In this document: piece after piece, positions 22,648-30,785 of the stretch
How positions within the stretch are numbered: the stretch's first letter is position 1
Layout of the letters: every line of letters starts with the position of its first letter
DNA from: Actinobacillus sp.
GTDB taxonomy: Bacteria; Pseudomonadota; Gammaproteobacteria; Enterobacterales; Pasteurellaceae
DNA length: 64,000 nt
Direction: 5' to 3'
Assembly (NCBI GenBank): GCA_020026155.1
Contig: JAHHQX010000002.1
Coordinates: forward strand, 65,237 to 129,236
Program-made: the position numbers and the translations under genes
The notes under the pieces: generated by a model
Databases searched by the model: none
Seen by the model: only the letters and a program-made list of their open reading frames with translations
What the model was told of the DNA's origin: nothing

Positions 22648-23523
22648 ATGATACAAAATGTAAATAGCGTAAAAATTCTTGATACTATTGGTGCGCTGTA
22701 CGATAGTATGACGAAAACTGAAAAGATTATTGCTAATATGCTACTTGCCTCGCCTATGTTATTTAGCGATAGCTCCTTAGCTGACATTGCTAAACGATTA
22801 AATGTTGGCGAAGCAACTTTTATTCGTTTCTGCCGTACCCTCGGTTTTAAAGGGTTCAGTGATTTTAAATTAGCACTATCAATTGAGCTGGCAACTAATA
22901 ACAAACCTCAATCTGATTTGCTTGATAGCCATATTCAATTAGAAGATAGCCTAGAAACAATCAGTAAAAAGCTAGCCAATAGTCTGCAAAAAGTTGTTGC
23001 TGAAACCATGAACCTCATTGATTACAACCAACTTGCTTTGGTCGTAGAAGCGATTCGTAATGCGGATCGTTTATTCCTCTTTGGAATGGGCTCGTCTGGA
23101 ATCACCGCTATTGATGCAAAAAACAAATTCATGCGCATTGGTATTCAGGTAGACGCAAGTGCTAACAACCACTTTATGTATATGCAAGCTTCTCTCGCTC
23201 GCCCGACGGATGTTGTTATTGGGATTAGTCACTCTGGCTACTCCCAAGAGATTATTGAAACTTTGCGTATTGCTAAAAGTAATAATGCCACTACTGTTGC
23301 TATCACGCATAATATGCGTACTCCGCTCACTTCGGTTGCAGACTACGTATTAACAAACGGCAACCGTCAAGAAGCTCTACAAGGTGATTCTATCGGAACT
23401 AAAATTGCCCAATTATTTGTCTTGGATCTTATCTATGCAGCACTGGTGCAAGGTGAGGAAGAAAATACGAAGAAAACCAAACAAAAAACCTTGGATGTCA
23501 TCTTACAACAACGTCATAAATAG
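22648..23523 (+). CDS. RpiR-family transcription regulator (SiaR-like)
   Basis: 291 residues. The N-terminal helix-turn-helix (SLADIAKRLNVGEATFIRFCRTLGFKGF) and the C-terminal SIS domain (LFLFGMGSSGITAIDAKNKF, then GISHSGYSQEI) are typical of RpiR regulators. In Haemophilus the relative SiaR controls sialic acid uptake and breakdown and senses glucosamine-6-phosphate. Here it is next to a YhcH-type and a NanE-like gene, but nanA, nanK and the transporter are absent from the window. It probably regulates the 21142-23523 group and possibly genes elsewhere. Confidence 0.88.
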   Translation: MIQNVNSVKILDTIGALYDSMTKTEKIIANMLLASPMLFSDSSLADIAKRLNVGEATFIRFCRTLGFKGFSDFKLALSIELATNNKPQSDLLDSHIQLEDSLETISKKLANSLQKVVAETMNLIDYNQLALVVEAIRNADRLFLFGMGSSGITAIDAKNKFMRIGIQVDASANNHFMYMQASLARPTDVVIGISHSGYSQEIIETLRIAKSNNATTVAITHNMRTPLTSVADYVLTNGNRQEALQGDSIGTKIAQLFVLDLIYAALVQGEEENTKKTKQKTLDVILQQRHK

Positions 23524-23574
23524 TCGTGGCACTGTGCGAGAAGACAGTTGATTATTAGCGAAGCTCAAAATAAA

Positions 23575-23605
23575 ACGCCATAACTTTTATAAAAAATTAC
23601 GGCGT
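23575..23605. terminator. Bidirectional terminator between the RpiR gene and rarD
   Basis: ACGCCATAA (23575-23583) and TTACGGCGT (23597-23605) form the stem, with one A/C mismatch, around 13 bases; CTTTATTT follows on the plus strand. It shares the ACGCC/GGCGT ends with the ACGCCCC family but has a different core. Confidence 0.65.
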
Positions 23606-23616
23606 CTTTATTTGGG

Positions 23617-24513
23617 CTATTTTGAAGATATACTTTCTCGCGGTTTTCCCCGATGCCAGTGTTCCCATACTCCATCCAAAATGACGAAGAAAATAGACGC
23701 AAGTAGTCCAGCAAAGAGTGGATAACTATCTGAAGAAATCTTTTCTCCAATAAAAATTGAGCTAATTAATAGTAAGGTCGGCTCCATATAGCTCAATAAT
23801 CCAAGCATATTCATTGGTAAAAGATTACTAGCTAAAATGTAAAAAATAAACGCAGTCCCGCTTAATAGTCCTAATAAAACCAAGCGCCACATAATGTGTG
23901 GATTCACTTCTTGGGCAGCAGGGATATCCGTATGCCACGCAAAATAAATACAGACGGGTAATAAAAGAGTAAATTCAATTGCTAAACTAGCAAGATCCAT
24001 AATATTAAAGCGTTTTCTCAATAAGAAATAAACAGCATAAGCACATACTGCGGCACTTGTCCAAGAGCCTCCACCTTTTGCAAAGATATCCGTAGCAACC
24101 CCTAACGCAGCAAGTAAAATCGCGACCAATTTTAATCGTGTTATTTTTTCTTTAAAAAAAACACGTCCCATTAGCACGAGCATTAGCGGTAAAATTAGAT
24201 ACCCCACGGAAACATTCAATGCTTCATTGTTATTTGGCGCCCATAAAAATAACCACATTTCAAATCCAGTAATAGACGCAGTACTTATAAATACAAGTAT
24301 TAACCACGGATGTTTTTTGATACGTCTAAAATGTCTTTTTAAAAAGAATCGTTGGCGAAATAAAAAGACGGCTGCCCAAATAAATGGGAGCGTAAAAATA
24401 ATTCGGAATGCAAAAATATCCTCCCCTGTTAATGGCACTAACATGGTCGAGAAATAATAGATATACCCGAATAACATTGAGGCTGATAAGGAACAAGCCA
24501 CACCTTTTAACAT
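23617..24513 (-). CDS. rarD: RarD-type EamA transporter
   Basis: 298 residues with about ten hydrophobic helices in the two EamA repeats. The segment LWAPNNNEALNVSVGYLILPLMLVLMG matches the RarD hallmark (FIWAVNNxxxLEASLGYFINP), and LGLLSYMEPTLLL matches the second-repeat hallmark. RarD proteins are inner-membrane drug/metabolite exporters of unknown substrate. It lies downstream of eno behind a terminator, so it probably has its own promoter. The ribosome site is ACAGGT. Confidence 0.85.
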   Translation of the reverse strand: MLKGVACSLSASMLFGYIYYFSTMLVPLTGEDIFAFRIIFTLPFIWAAVFLFRQRFFLKRHFRRIKKHPWLILVFISTASITGFEMWLFLWAPNNNEALNVSVGYLILPLMLVLMGRVFFKEKITRLKLVAILLAALGVATDIFAKGGGSWTSAAVCAYAVYFLLRKRFNIMDLASLAIEFTLLLPVCIYFAWHTDIPAAQEVNPHIMWRLVLLGLLSGTAFIFYILASNLLPMNMLGLLSYMEPTLLLISSIFIGEKISSDSYPLFAGLLASIFFVILDGVWEHWHRGKPRESISSK

Positions 24514-24561
24514 AATACCTGTCCTAAAATACTTAACTTTATCTCAGCTACCATTATAAAA

Positions 24562-24596
24562 AAATCCCTCAAAAGTAAAACACTTTCAAGGGATTT
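24562..24596 (-). terminator. eno terminator
   Basis: AAATCCCT (24562-24569) and AGGGATTT (24589-24596) pair with a further AAAGT/ACTTT inside. On the minus strand the stem is followed by a run of Ts. Confidence 0.85.
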
Positions 24597-24619
24597 AATT
24601 CAATTATTTACGTATCTTA

Positions 24620-25930
24620 TTATTTTTTATAGTGAGATACCGCAGCAAGACCTAAGAACGGTGCTTTGCTACCTAATGCTTCTTCGATACGAATTAATTG
24701 GTTGTATTTTGCCATACGGTCTGAACGGCTCATAGAACCAGTTTTGATTTGACCGGCAGAAGTACCAACTGCTAAATCAGCGATAGTTGCATCTTCAGTT
24801 TCACCTGAGCGGTGAGAAATCACTGTGCCGTAACCTGCTTTTTTCGCCATTTGAATTGCTTCTAAAGTTTCAGATAAAGTACCAATTTGGTTTAATTTAA
24901 TTAAAACCGCATTAACGATACCTTTTTCGATACCTTGTTTAAGAATTTTTGTATTAGTTACAAATAGGTCATCACCAACAAGTTGGATTTTGTTACCTAA
25001 TTCTTTAGTTTGGTATGCGAAACCTTCCCAATCAGATTCATCAAGACCATCTTCAATTGAAGTAATTGGATATTCTTCAGTTAATTTTTCAAGATAGTGA
25101 GTGAATTGTTGTGCATCGAAAGTTTTACCTTCACCTTTTAAGTCATAGCGACCATTTTTCTTATCATAGAATTCAGATGCTGCGCAGTCCATCGCTAAAG
25201 TAATATCTTTACCGAAATTATAACCTGCTGCTTCTACTGCTTCTTTGATGCATTGTAACGCTTCTTCATTTGATTTAAGGTTAGGTGCGAAACCACCTTC
25301 ATCACCCACAGAAACGCTTAAACCGCGAGATTTTAAAACTTTCGCTAAGCTATGGAATACTTCAGAACCCATACGAATTGCTTCGCGTTCAGTTTTTGCA
25401 CCTACTGGTTGAATCATAAATTCTTGAATATCAACGTTATTATCTGCATGTTCACCACCATTTAAGATATTCATCATTGGGAGTGGCATAGAGTAAACAC
25501 CAGGTGTGCCATTAAGTTCTGCAATCCAAGCATAAAGAGGCATACCTTTTGCAGCTGCAGCTGCTTTTGCTGCTGCAATAGAAACCGCTAAAATAGCGTT
25601 TGCACCAAATTTAGATTTATTTTCAGTACCGTCTAAATCAATCATAATTTGATCGATTTCTTTTTGGTTAGATGCATCCTTTCCTGCTAGGGCTTGTGCA
25701 ATTTCAGTGTTGATTGCGTGTACTGCAGTTAATACACCTTTACCACCGAAACGAGATTTGTCGCCATCACGTAATTCTAACGCTTCACGAGAACCTGTAG
25801 ACGCACCAGATGGGGCCGCTGCCATACCAACGAATCCACCTTCTAAGTGAACTTCTGCTTCTACAGTTGGATTACCACGTGAATCAAGAATTTCACGACC
25901 AATCACTTTGATAATTTCACATTTTGCCAT
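24620..25930 (-). CDS. eno: Enolase
   Basis: 436 residues, normal length. Visible are the active-site motifs SGASTGSREALELRDGD near 40, the Mg2+ ligands in LAMDCAASEF, TSIEDGLDESDW and LVGDDLFVTN, the catalytic Lys in LIKLNQIGT and the SHRSGETED loop. It interconverts 2-phosphoglycerate and phosphoenolpyruvate and is a scaffold of the RNA degradosome in gammaproteobacteria. AGGAAA precedes the ATG. It is monocistronic, with a sigma-70-type promoter about 60 bases upstream and its own terminator, and is not paired with pyrG here. Confidence 0.99.
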   Translation of the reverse strand: MAKCEIIKVIGREILDSRGNPTVEAEVHLEGGFVGMAAAPSGASTGSREALELRDGDKSRFGGKGVLTAVHAINTEIAQALAGKDASNQKEIDQIMIDLDGTENKSKFGANAILAVSIAAAKAAAAAKGMPLYAWIAELNGTPGVYSMPLPMMNILNGGEHADNNVDIQEFMIQPVGAKTEREAIRMGSEVFHSLAKVLKSRGLSVSVGDEGGFAPNLKSNEEALQCIKEAVEAAGYNFGKDITLAMDCAASEFYDKKNGRYDLKGEGKTFDAQQFTHYLEKLTEEYPITSIEDGLDESDWEGFAYQTKELGNKIQLVGDDLFVTNTKILKQGIEKGIVNAVLIKLNQIGTLSETLEAIQMAKKAGYGTVISHRSGETEDATIADLAVGTSAGQIKTGSMSRSDRMAKYNQLIRIEEALGSKAPFLGLAAVSHYKK

Positions 25931-25988
25931 TGTGTTTTCCTCTTATAAAAATAAGTTGATTTGAAAATCTGTATAAACAACGCTGAAT

Positions 25989-26017
25989 ATTCTATCCCCT
26001 TTTATATCCTTTGTCTT
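25989..26017 (-). promoter_or_regulatory. Candidate eno promoter
   Basis: On the minus strand AAGACA (26017-26012), a 17-base spacer and TAGAAT (25994-25989) give a sigma-70 promoter with four and five of six consensus matches. Transcription would start about 50 bases before the eno ATG. Confidence 0.6.
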
Positions 26018-26210
26018 GAAAAACTCCAAAAGAAGTGGTGTTTTATGTTGTATTGTTAAGAAAAAGAGAATAATTATTTACACTATGCGTGATATGTAAA
26101 AATTATGTTAACAAAATAGCGGAATTTCATAATTTTTAGTATTTTTTGGGGCGTGTTTTTGCTTTAAAACACAAATTTTAAATCTTACTTTATCGTTTAT
26201 TTTTTATAAA

Positions 26211-26240
26211 AAAATACCCCATCCGAATATGGGGTATTTT
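26211..26240. terminator. lipA terminator
   Basis: AAAATACCCCAT (26211-26222) pairs perfectly with ATGGGGTATTTT (26229-26240) around six bases. On the minus strand a T-run follows (TTTTATAAAAAATAAA context). Confidence 0.9.
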
Positions 26241-26262
26241 ATAAACTATTATTTAGGCTTAC

Positions 26263-27225
26263 TTAGCGGACTAATCCACCACTTGCTTGAAGATCTGCAT
26301 GATATGAAGAACGTACAAATGGACCACACGCTGCATGTTCAAAGCCCATTGCTTCCGCTTTTTCACGCATCATATCGAATTCTTCTGGTGGCACATAACG
26401 TGCAACAGGAAGGTGATGGCGACTTGGCTGTAAATATTGACCTAATGTCAACATGGTTACCCCATTTTCACGTAAATCTTGCATAACTTGAAGAATCTCT
26501 TCGTTTGTTTCTCCAAGTCCTACCATTAACCCAGATTTTGTTGGAATCTCAGGGAACATGGCTTTAAATTCACGTAATAATTTTAACGACCATTCATAAT
26601 TTGCACCGGGACGAATATCTTTATATAAACGAGGAATGTTTTCTAAATTATGATTAAATACATCCGGTGGATTATCTTTTAATTTATCTAAGGCTTGCTC
26701 AATACGTCCGCGAAAATCTGGTACCAAAATTTCAATTTTAATGCCTGGATTTAATTTACGAATTTCACGAATACAATCTGCAAAATGTCCCGCACCACGA
26801 TCTGGTAGATCATCACGATCCACTGAGGTAATTACCACATATTTCAATTTCATATCAGAGATTGTTTCAGCTAATTTGCGTGGTTCATCAACGTCTGGAG
26901 GAAGGGGTTTACCGTGTGCCACATCACAGAATGGGCAACGACGCGTACAAATTGCCCCAAGAATCATAAATGTAGCCGTTCCGTGGTTAAAACATTCATT
27001 TAGATTTGGGCAAGATGCTTCTTCACATACTGAATGAAGGCTATGTCTACGCATTCCATTTTTGATTGCTTGAACTTTATCAGAATGGGCGGAAATTTTG
27101 ATTTTCATCCATGATGGTTTTTTTAATACTTCCTGCTCAGGATCGATATTTTTTACTTTGATAATTGAGGTTTTCGCGGCATCGCGATATTTTACACCTC
27201 GTTCCATTTTAAACGGACTTGTCAT
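26263..27225 (-). CDS. lipA: Lipoyl synthase
   Basis: 320 residues from ATG at 27225 (MTSPFKMERGVKYRD), the form known from Haemophilus; AAGGGA stands 7 bases before it. An alternative ATG at 27252 would overlap lipB by 8 bases and has a poorer ribosome site. The auxiliary cluster CEEASCPNLNEC and the radical-SAM cluster CTRRCPFC are intact, as is the C-terminal RSSYHA. It inserts two sulfurs into octanoyl groups carried by lipoyl domains. It lies directly after lipB and completes protein lipoylation with it. Confidence 0.97.
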   Translation of the reverse strand: MTSPFKMERGVKYRDAAKTSIIKVKNIDPEQEVLKKPSWMKIKISAHSDKVQAIKNGMRRHSLHSVCEEASCPNLNECFNHGTATFMILGAICTRRCPFCDVAHGKPLPPDVDEPRKLAETISDMKLKYVVITSVDRDDLPDRGAGHFADCIREIRKLNPGIKIEILVPDFRGRIEQALDKLKDNPPDVFNHNLENIPRLYKDIRPGANYEWSLKLLREFKAMFPEIPTKSGLMVGLGETNEEILQVMQDLRENGVTMLTLGQYLQPSRHHLPVARYVPPEEFDMMREKAEAMGFEHAACGPFVRSSYHADLQASGGLVR

Positions 27226-27244
27226 TCTGCGTTCCCTTAGATTG

Positions 27245-27901
27245 TTATGCAAATGTTACCGCATTGTAACCTAGATCAGATAAAAAGTATTCTAATAATT
27301 TAGGGGAAACTTTTTCACAAGTCGCTTCATCAGTACTGATAAAATCAGCCAGTTGACACATTTGTAAACCTGCATAGCCACATGGATTAATATGATGAAA
27401 TGGGGTTAAATCCATTTGAATATTAAATGCTAATCCATGGAAGGAACACCCTTTGCGGATGCGTAATCCTAAAGAACAAATTTTTTTACCTTCAATATAA
27501 ACGCCTGGCGCATCAGGTTTTGCGTAACTATCTATGCCATAAAATTTTAGTGTTTTAATGACACTTTGTTCTAATGCAGTTACTAACTGACGTACACTAA
27601 TTTCCTCACCCAATGCTTTTAAGCGCTTAATATCAAGCAAAACATACATGACTTGCTGACCAAGCCCATGATAAGTAATCTGCCCACCACGATCGGAATG
27701 AACAACAGGAATATTCGTTTGATGAATTAAATGCTCAGGTTTACCCGCAGTGCCTTGCGTGTAAACTGCCGGATGTTGAACGAGCCAAATTTCGTCATTC
27801 GTATTTGCGTCACGTTCATCGGTAAAAGTCTGCATTTTGTGCCATATTTCTTCATAAGGCTGAATACCAAGTTGGCGAATAATTAAAGGTTGGTTATGCA
27901 T
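27245..27901 (-). CDS. lipB: Octanoyl-ACP:protein N-octanoyltransferase
   Basis: 218 residues. The substrate-binding HSDRGGQITYHGLGQ motif and catalytic Cys in NPCGYAGLQMCQ with Lys nearby (PGVYIEGKKICSLGLR) are present. LipB moves octanoate from acyl carrier protein to the E2 and glycine-cleavage H proteins; LipA then adds sulfur. A perfect 15-bp hairpin upstream separates it from ybeD, so lipBA may have partly independent transcription. Confidence 0.97.
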   Translation of the reverse strand: MHNQPLIIRQLGIQPYEEIWHKMQTFTDERDANTNDEIWLVQHPAVYTQGTAGKPEHLIHQTNIPVVHSDRGGQITYHGLGQQVMYVLLDIKRLKALGEEISVRQLVTALEQSVIKTLKFYGIDSYAKPDAPGVYIEGKKICSLGLRIRKGCSFHGLAFNIQMDLTPFHHINPCGYAGLQMCQLADFISTDEATCEKVSPKLLEYFLSDLGYNAVTFA

Positions 27902-27922
27902 ATATATTTCTCAGATAAAGAA

Positions 27923-27956
27923 AAGGAACAGATTAATTTTCATTAATCTGTTCCTT
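27923..27956 (-). terminator. Hairpin between ybeD and lipB
   Basis: AAGGAACAGATTAAT (27923-27937) and ATTAATCTGTTCCTT (27942-27956) pair perfectly with a four-base loop. On the minus strand TTTTC follows. It should end the dacA-ybeD message at least in part. Confidence 0.75.
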
Positions 27957-27966
27957 AAAAATTTTA

Positions 27967-28269
27967 TTAAAGAACCATTCTTACGCCATCAATTTTAGCG
28001 AGTTCTTTATAAAGGGTTTCAACTTGCTCAATATTTTCTGCGCGCATGGTAAGCGATACAGATTCATAGTTACCTTTAGAACTTGGTTGAACTTTTGGTG
28101 TATCAATAACTTTTGCATGTTGTTCCATAACTTTAACAACATCATCAGCTAAATCACTACGGGTGGTCCCCACCACTTTGAATGTAAAGTTACATGGAAA
28201 TTCAAGTAAATCTTTTAGTTTTTTCTCTTCAATTTGACCATCTTTGATGGTGATATTTTTATCCGCCAT
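27967..28269 (-). CDS. ybeD: YbeD / DUF493 protein
   Basis: 100 residues, close to the family norm of about 90. LLEFPCNFTFKVVGTT and SVSLTMRAENIEQVETLYKEL are the family's two conserved strands-and-helix segments, giving an ACT-like ferredoxin fold. The function is unknown; the gene regularly sits between dacA and lipB in gammaproteobacteria, as here. AAGGAT precedes the ATG. Confidence 0.93.
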   Translation of the reverse strand: MADKNITIKDGQIEEKKLKDLLEFPCNFTFKVVGTTRSDLADDVVKVMEQHAKVIDTPKVQPSSKGNYESVSLTMRAENIEQVETLYKELAKIDGVRMVL

Positions 28270-28298
28270 AATTTATCCTTGTTTTCAATATATTAAAT

Positions 28299-28324
28299 GG
28301 GCAGAAGTAATCTTTCTTCCGCCC
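28299..28324 (-). terminator. Weak hairpin between dacA and ybeD
   Basis: GGGCAGAAG (28299-28307) and CTTCCGCCC (28316-28324) pair with one wobble. On the minus strand CATTTAATA follows, without a proper T-run, so readthrough into ybeD is likely. Confidence 0.5.
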
Positions 28325-28362
28325 TATTTAGATGTAGCTTAATTCTCAAAATTCAAGAGAGA

Positions 28363-29628
28363 CTAGAAAAGAGATTTTACATTAAGCACAATCCAGTCCC
28401 AAAGACGACTAAATACGCCACCTTCTTTTACATCTTGAAGTACTTGTAAATTAATACTTGCGATATCTCGTCCATCCAATTGATAAATTACTTTACCCAC
28501 GACTTGCCCTTTCATTAATGGTGCTTTAAGTGGATTTTGCGCTAATTCATAACGAATTTTGATATCGGGACGACGACCTTTTGGTAACGTTAAATAAGTG
28601 TTTTCTAAAGTTCCTAATGCGACTTTATCAGTATCTCCGTAGTAAACCGGTTCTTCTAAAATCGGTTTTCCAGGTACTAATGCACGTAGTGTTTCAAAAT
28701 TTGCAAAGCCCCAACGTAAAAGTTGTTTACTTTCTTGCTCACGTGCTTGTTTACTTGGAGTTCCCATCACAACAGAGATAAGACGCATATTATTGTCACC
28801 CACGGCAGATGCAACAAGGTTGTAACCCGCTTGATCAGTATGCCCTGTTTTTAGACCATCAACATGCATTGATGTATCCCATAACAGACCGTTACGGTTG
28901 GATTGAGTAATATTGTTGAAGGTTAATTTTTTAATTGAATAAAGTTTATATTCTTGTGGAAGATCTTTGATAAGGTGTTTTGCAATGATTGCCATATCAT
29001 GAGATGAAGAATATTGATTTTCATGATCTAGCCCATGCACAGTCATAAAATGTGTGTTCTTTAATCCCATTTGTTGAACATAGCGATTCATGCTTTGTAC
29101 GAATGTATTTTGTGAACCTGATACATATTCAGCCATCGTAATACATGCATCATTCCCTGAATCCACAATAATCCCACGGTTTAATTCAGACACGGGAACT
29201 TTTTGTCCGATACGTAAAAACATTAGAGATGAGCCATGTAACGCTTTATTGCCACCCCATGCATCTGCTGGTACGGTTACGATATCATCATTATGAATTT
29301 TGCCTTGTTTTAAAGCCTGACCAATAACATAACTCGTCATCATTTTCGTTAAAGAGGCTGGTGCTTCGCGTTGATTTGAATTTTTTTCTGCTAAAATTGC
29401 ACCTGAGTTATAGTCCATCAGAATATAACTACGTGAATCAAGTTGTGGAGGCGCAATCCCAAATTCTACAGCATCAGTCGTTGGTGCTGTAGGTGCAGGT
29501 GTGGTTGCAGCAACAGGAGCAAGTGCGGAAGGTGCTGCAACTGAATTATCTTGAGCAGCGATAGCAGGAAATGCACATAACCCACATAACGCAGTGGCGG
29601 TTGTCGTTTTTATCCAATGTTTAAACAT
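28363..29628 (-). CDS. dacA: D-alanyl-D-alanine carboxypeptidase (PBP5/6 family)
   Basis: 421 residues with a signal peptide (MFKHWIKTTTATALCGLCAF) and a Pro/Ala/Thr-rich linker not typical of E. coli PBP5. Penicillin-binding motifs are SLTK (near 92), SGND (near 157) and KTGHT (near 262). The C-terminal beta domain ends in an amphipathic helix (FSRLWDWIVLNVKSLF) that holds the protein to the outer face of the inner membrane. It trims pentapeptides in the cell wall. AAGGTGA precedes the ATG. rlpA, which separates rodA and dacA in H. influenzae, is missing here. Confidence 0.96.
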   Translation of the reverse strand: MFKHWIKTTTATALCGLCAFPAIAAQDNSVAAPSALAPVAATTPAPTAPTTDAVEFGIAPPQLDSRSYILMDYNSGAILAEKNSNQREAPASLTKMMTSYVIGQALKQGKIHNDDIVTVPADAWGGNKALHGSSLMFLRIGQKVPVSELNRGIIVDSGNDACITMAEYVSGSQNTFVQSMNRYVQQMGLKNTHFMTVHGLDHENQYSSSHDMAIIAKHLIKDLPQEYKLYSIKKLTFNNITQSNRNGLLWDTSMHVDGLKTGHTDQAGYNLVASAVGDNNMRLISVVMGTPSKQAREQESKQLLRWGFANFETLRALVPGKPILEEPVYYGDTDKVALGTLENTYLTLPKGRRPDIKIRYELAQNPLKAPLMKGQVVGKVIYQLDGRDIASINLQVLQDVKEGGVFSRLWDWIVLNVKSLF

Positions 29629-29667
29629 AAATTCACCTTACTTAAAATAAAAAATTTAACAGAGAAA

Positions 29668-30783
29668 TCACTGATTCCCTTTAAAAAAATGGCTCTTATG
29701 TGTTTGGACAGACATCACCAAACCAAAACCTGCCATCAAGGTTACAAAAGATGTTCCGCCATAACTGACCAATGGTAATGGCACCCCTACAACTGGTAAA
29801 ATACCACTTACCATACCGATATTAACGAAAACATAAATAAAGAAGATTAATCCTAACGCACCACTTAAAATACGTCCAAATGATTTTTCAGATTGTACCC
29901 CAATCCGAAGACAACGTACGACGACATAAATATAGAGTAACATCAGAATACAAAAGCCGATAAGCCCCCATTCTTCCCCTAATACAGCAAAAATAAAATC
30001 AGTGTGTGGCTCAGGCAAAAATTCTAATTGTGATTGGGTGCCTTGCATCCAACCTTTACCCCATAAGCCACCTGATCCAATCGCAATTTTAGATTGCAGA
30101 ATATGATAGCCCGCTCCGAGGGGATCCTTCTCTGGGTTTAATAATGTCATTACACGCATTCTTTGGTAATCATGCATTAAATAAAACCACATAATTGGTA
30201 AAAATGCTGCAACAGCAACGCATGCTGCTCCGATTACCCACCAGCTCATTCCTGCTAAAAATACGACAAAAATTCCCGATGCCCCTACCAGAATCGCAGT
30301 TCCCAAGTCAGGCTGAACAGCAACAAGCAAAGTAGGCACAATAATCATGGCTAATGCAATGAGGGTGACTTTAAGATTAAGAGGAGAAGGCTTTCGCCCG
30401 AGATAGGTTGCCACCATCAAGGGAACGGCAATTTTTACAATCTCTGATGGCTGAAATCGGAATAATCCCAGATCTAACCAACGTTGCGCTCCCTTACTCG
30501 AGGTGCCGACTAAATCCACTAGAACCAAAAGCACGAGTCCAATGATATAAAGATAGGGTGCAATATACTGATAAAATTGTGGTGAAAATTGAGCAACAAC
30601 AAACATAACCACAAAACCAAGGGTTACTTGCACAATACGTCGTTCAAACATCACAACGCTTCCACCACAAGCACTATATAAAATTACCATCCCGAAGGCA
30701 GTTATCATAATTAATCCTAATAATAACCAGCCATCAATGTGTAATTTTTTCCAACATTTTAACCATTTACTCTTTTCGTCCAT
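29668..30783 (-). CDS. rodA: Peptidoglycan glycosyltransferase RodA (SEDS family)
   Basis: 371 residues with about ten membrane helices. SEDS hallmarks are QPDLGTAILV, the catalytic-Asp region WLDLGLFRFQPSEIVK, the FLPEPHTDFIFAVLGEEWG loop and the PLPLVSYGGTS end motif. RodA polymerises glycan strands for cell elongation together with PBP2. Its gene starts 2 bases after the mrdA stop. AGGAGA lies within the end of mrdA as ribosome site. Confidence 0.97.
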   Translation of the reverse strand: MDEKSKWLKCWKKLHIDGWLLLGLIMITAFGMVILYSACGGSVVMFERRIVQVTLGFVVMFVVAQFSPQFYQYIAPYLYIIGLVLLVLVDLVGTSSKGAQRWLDLGLFRFQPSEIVKIAVPLMVATYLGRKPSPLNLKVTLIALAMIIVPTLLVAVQPDLGTAILVGASGIFVVFLAGMSWWVIGAACVAVAAFLPIMWFYLMHDYQRMRVMTLLNPEKDPLGAGYHILQSKIAIGSGGLWGKGWMQGTQSQLEFLPEPHTDFIFAVLGEEWGLIGFCILMLLYIYVVVRCLRIGVQSEKSFGRILSGALGLIFFIYVFVNIGMVSGILPVVGVPLPLVSYGGTSFVTLMAGFGLVMSVQTHKSHFFKGNQ

Positions 30784-30785
30784 GA

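Larger units (their letters stand above)
25931..26262. other. Intergenic region between lipA and eno
   Basis: No gene is visible. It holds the eno promoter (25989-26017), a lone GGGGCGT arm of the palindrome family at about 26145-26154, and the lipA terminator at 26211-26240. Confidence 0.75.

Noticed and set aside
27226..27252. Longer lipA start at 27252 overlapping lipB
   Set aside because: AAGGGA sits correctly before 27225, and the shorter protein has the usual family N-terminus.
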